The translations under genes and the position numbers were made by a program. Positions 61,501 to 64,000 of a stretch of 64,000 nucleotides of DNA are shown here, one piece after another. The notes beneath the pieces are model-generated. The model was not told the origin of the DNA and did not search any database. It saw only the letters and a list, made by a program, of their open reading frames with translations. The DNA lies in the NCBI RefSeq assembly GCF_029227915.1, contig NC_079879.1, positions 4,898,001 through 4,962,000 of the forward strand, written 5' to 3'. The first letter of the stretch is position 1; every line of letters starts with the position of its first letter. Origin of the DNA: Hydractinia symbiolongicarpus (taxonomy: Eukaryota; Cnidaria; Hydrozoa; Anthoathecata; Hydractiniidae).

Positions 61501-63978
61501 TTAGTATTTTATTACCAAGCATAAAATTAAAACTGAAAGAGAGTATTTTTAGCCAACTTTTTTTCCTACTCTTGTTAACTTTTTAAAGAATTGGATGATC
61601 AAATTTGTCGCTTAGTGTCATGATGGTAATGTGACTGCTTTAATCGTATGTTTGATCTTTATAATGAAAACAAAGTTTGTAAAAAATTAAAAAATTACGA
61701 GCCATTATTAAAGTTTTTTTTGGATATCTCTCAAATCTAGCAACCATTTAAATGCACAGTATTTAATGTTTCAAGCGTCCATTCACTTTCAAGCGCTCCT
61801 TTCTTATGAACGCTCTACAAATGTAGTTTAAGTCAATTCCCTTTCCATTAAAAGTTACGCCGTCATTGATACGAAAGTTTGAAATGTGTTGTACATAGGA
61901 TATCCACCATGAGAGGATGGAAAATTCTGCTCATTATTTTTTGAACAAAATATAACCTTGGTCGGTCGTGTTTTTTTTATAGTGAAATAATCAAGCCTTT
62001 TACCATTGAACTAACATTAATTCAACATTTATTTTTACCCCCCATTTTGCATCCATCTTGGTTCATCGGTTTCACTGGGATTCCCCTACTACGCCCTGCT
62101 TATTTCTTATGGAGTTTGGCAATTATAAACAACAATATGAACTGTCAATGCACTCACCTTTGATGTAAAATCAACTTCTTGTAGCAGTAAAATGTCGATA
62201 TCGAACTTCAAGTCGCATCGCAAAAAAGATAAACTAACAATTAAAGTGATCAAATATATTCTATAAAAAAAATACTACAAGAACGATATAGCGCTACATT
62301 TTTTCACCTGTCTCTTGAAACAAGCTATTCTTTTTGTATATATTGTTCCTCTAAAGAAAATTATAACAAAAGCCACATAAAAAAAAATTCTTTTTACTTG
62401 CGAATACATAAACTGACTGGGAACATGAAATAAAATTGTTATAATTAAATATATATGTAAAAATAGCGTAAAAGAGAATGAAAAACATGATAACGCATAA
62501 TAAGAAATAAAGTTGTCAGGTAATCTTTTGAAACAGTGTAAAAAAGAGGTCCAACTTTACGAAGCATGTGGTGTTTCTGTGATAATGTAACCCCTGCTAA
62601 CATTAACCCTCCCTGTCCAACGAATTACACCTTTCTTTTTTTAAAAGAAAAGAGAATACTATATTTATTTAAATTTTTCCACCAGGATCCATTTTAGTCT
62701 TCTTTGAATTGATCTTGCGCAACACTATATAACTATTTCTCACAGCTGTCAGAATATGAATAAAAACAAGTTAGTTACCAAACTTCTAAAACATGTGCTA
62801 CCTGTAACCACGCCACAAAAATTGATACCTTGTAGCATACACGTTTTTTACTGTAAAAAGCATGGTTTTAAGAAACACAGACTGAGATTATACTTTGCTA
62901 ACTTAAAAAATATTGAAAAAATTAAAAAAAAAGAAATTGACAAATTAACAAAGCTCCTGCTAAAAGCATTTTAAATGCACCAGTCGTTAGCCCGTGGAAA
63001 TTTTTTAATTGTGACGTAAAAGAGGAAAAGTCAAAAATAGGATGTTGCATTTATACGATTTATTTATTTACTTGTAATAATAACTTAGATGTTTACAATG
63101 TATACAGTGATATATATTATATATATAAATCAATCTAAAGAATAGCTTCAAGAACACGTATTTGACCGATTAATAACACACCAGCAAACGCTTTTCAGTG
63201 TGACACATCATCAACCAGATAGTTCGAGTTCGACAAACGTCTGGTAAGAAGTCAAAAATAGTGCCAACTAAAAGAGATGCAGTTTATGAAAAATTCGATA
63301 TGTCATAAGTAAGGAACGTAACCACACGAAATCAAAGTCTCTCTCTCGTGTACGGTTATGTGAAAGCTTGAGATAAAACGCTTTGACAAGAGTTCTTCTA
63401 TTTAATATCATAAATTACTTTTATTATTTTAAGTTAATACCATTGTAATTGCTGAAGTTACCGTGCTAAAGTTACCGTGTTAAACCTGTTTAAACCGAGC
63501 CTGTTTGTCTCGCTTAACCTCGTTTTTGATTTATTAGAAACTTAACCTGATTGGAATAATCAAAACCCTTCTACGTAAAATTGTTTCTGCGTTTGCGTAC
63601 TTCACGTCGAAACAAATAAGTATATTTCGAGCACAAATATGAAAAACAAATGATTAGCACAAATATGAAAAATAAATGATTTTCAGGATGCAAAAAGAAA
63701 TGAATTTTTAGGATATAATAAATAAAACACAACTCACAAAATTTTTTCCAACACTTATTTCGGATGGAACTGAAGAGAGTCTGATAAAATTCAGAATCTA
63801 GACTGACTATCTGGACCATCACCAATAAACTCATGACCCAAAATATTGTCACATTTCATGCAAAAAAGCTAAAAAAAACAAAAAAAAAACAGCATTTTAT
63901 TAAAGAAAAACCACTTTCAAGATTAGTAAATTTCAGTGTAAACTCTAGATCCATATCATGTCACACAAAACAAATAAT
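61501..63978. other. Intergenic, no gene seen
   Basis: Contains an (AT)n run near 63112-63128 and GTTAGCCCGTGG near 62987, a piece of the repeat also at 44450. The minus-strand frame at 63571-63852 has an acceptor-like tract before it and a GTGAG donor, but no ATG in frame at its start and no domain; left as unproven. Confidence 0.4.
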
Positions 63979-64000
63979 TAATTATTCAATCAATCAATCA
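63979..64000. repeat. (TCAA)n microsatellite at the window end
   Basis: Four TCAA units run off the end of the window. Confidence 0.6.

Noticed and set aside
63571-63852. Minus-strand frame with a hydrophobic start like a signal peptide
   Set aside because: It starts at GTG in its frame, has no homologue I recognise, and its GTGAG donor leads to no further exon inside the window.
1-64000. CRISPR arrays, bacterial operons, tRNA or rRNA genes
   Set aside because: None seen. The A- and B-box signals at 14.9 and 18.1 kb belong to SINEs, as they do not fold as tRNAs and carry SINE bodies and tails.

Overview
The window looks like nuclear DNA of an AT-rich, intron-rich animal, most likely a cnidarian and perhaps a hydrozoan. 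The evidence is GT-AG introns in every gene, AATAAA-type signals, many families of small DNA transposons and tRNA-derived SINEs, LINE fragments, and a gene for a P2X7-type intracellular domain of the kind common in cnidarians. The lineage is an inference; no marker gene fixes it. Exons were traced by eye and checked by reading frame: in four of the five assembled genes all phases close on a multiple of three, and in the MIF4G gene one junction rests on a weak acceptor. Layout: (1) 0.4-5.1 kb, minus strand: a complete 11-exon nucleophosmin-type histone chaperone with core, acidic tracts and the NPM1-type C-terminal bundle. (2) 5.9-13.4 kb: a nested transposon region. A 2.16 kb inverted-repeat element (9581-11740) carries a P2X7-like gene on the minus strand and a THAP-like fragment on the plus strand. 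It sits inside an older repeat (R1) that a second 1.18 kb element also entered. A second, broken copy of the P2X7-bearing element (6380-8484) is split by a LINE. A further R1 copy at 47.2-48.0 kb lacks both insertions and acts as an empty-site reference. (3) 14.6-18.1 kb: two SINEs, a LINE relic, a palindromic block and a Tc1/mariner-like fragment, mostly within or next to the first intron of the next gene. (4) 15.1-25.9 kb, plus strand: a 15-exon gene for a putative RNA-binding protein of 711 residues with RG motifs, a MIF4G-like helical domain, a SAM-like domain and a CCHC knuckle. (5) 28.8-45.3 kb, minus strand: a 29-exon actin-binding protein of 1503 residues with two calponin-homology domains and ten spectrin repeats. 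Its exons are strikingly modular: most repeats are one two-exon unit. (6) 47.1-50.1 kb: LINE and R1 remains and weak candidate exons. (7) 51.9-60.3 kb, minus strand: two tandem class A GPCR genes, each with two exons and the same intron position and phase. Both keep the aminergic Asp in TM3 but have lost the TM3/ECL2 disulfide cysteines and the Pro of NPxxY. The rest, to 64 kb, is intergenic DNA with scattered repeats. The genes show no operon-like relation; apart from the two GPCRs they are functionally unrelated neighbours.
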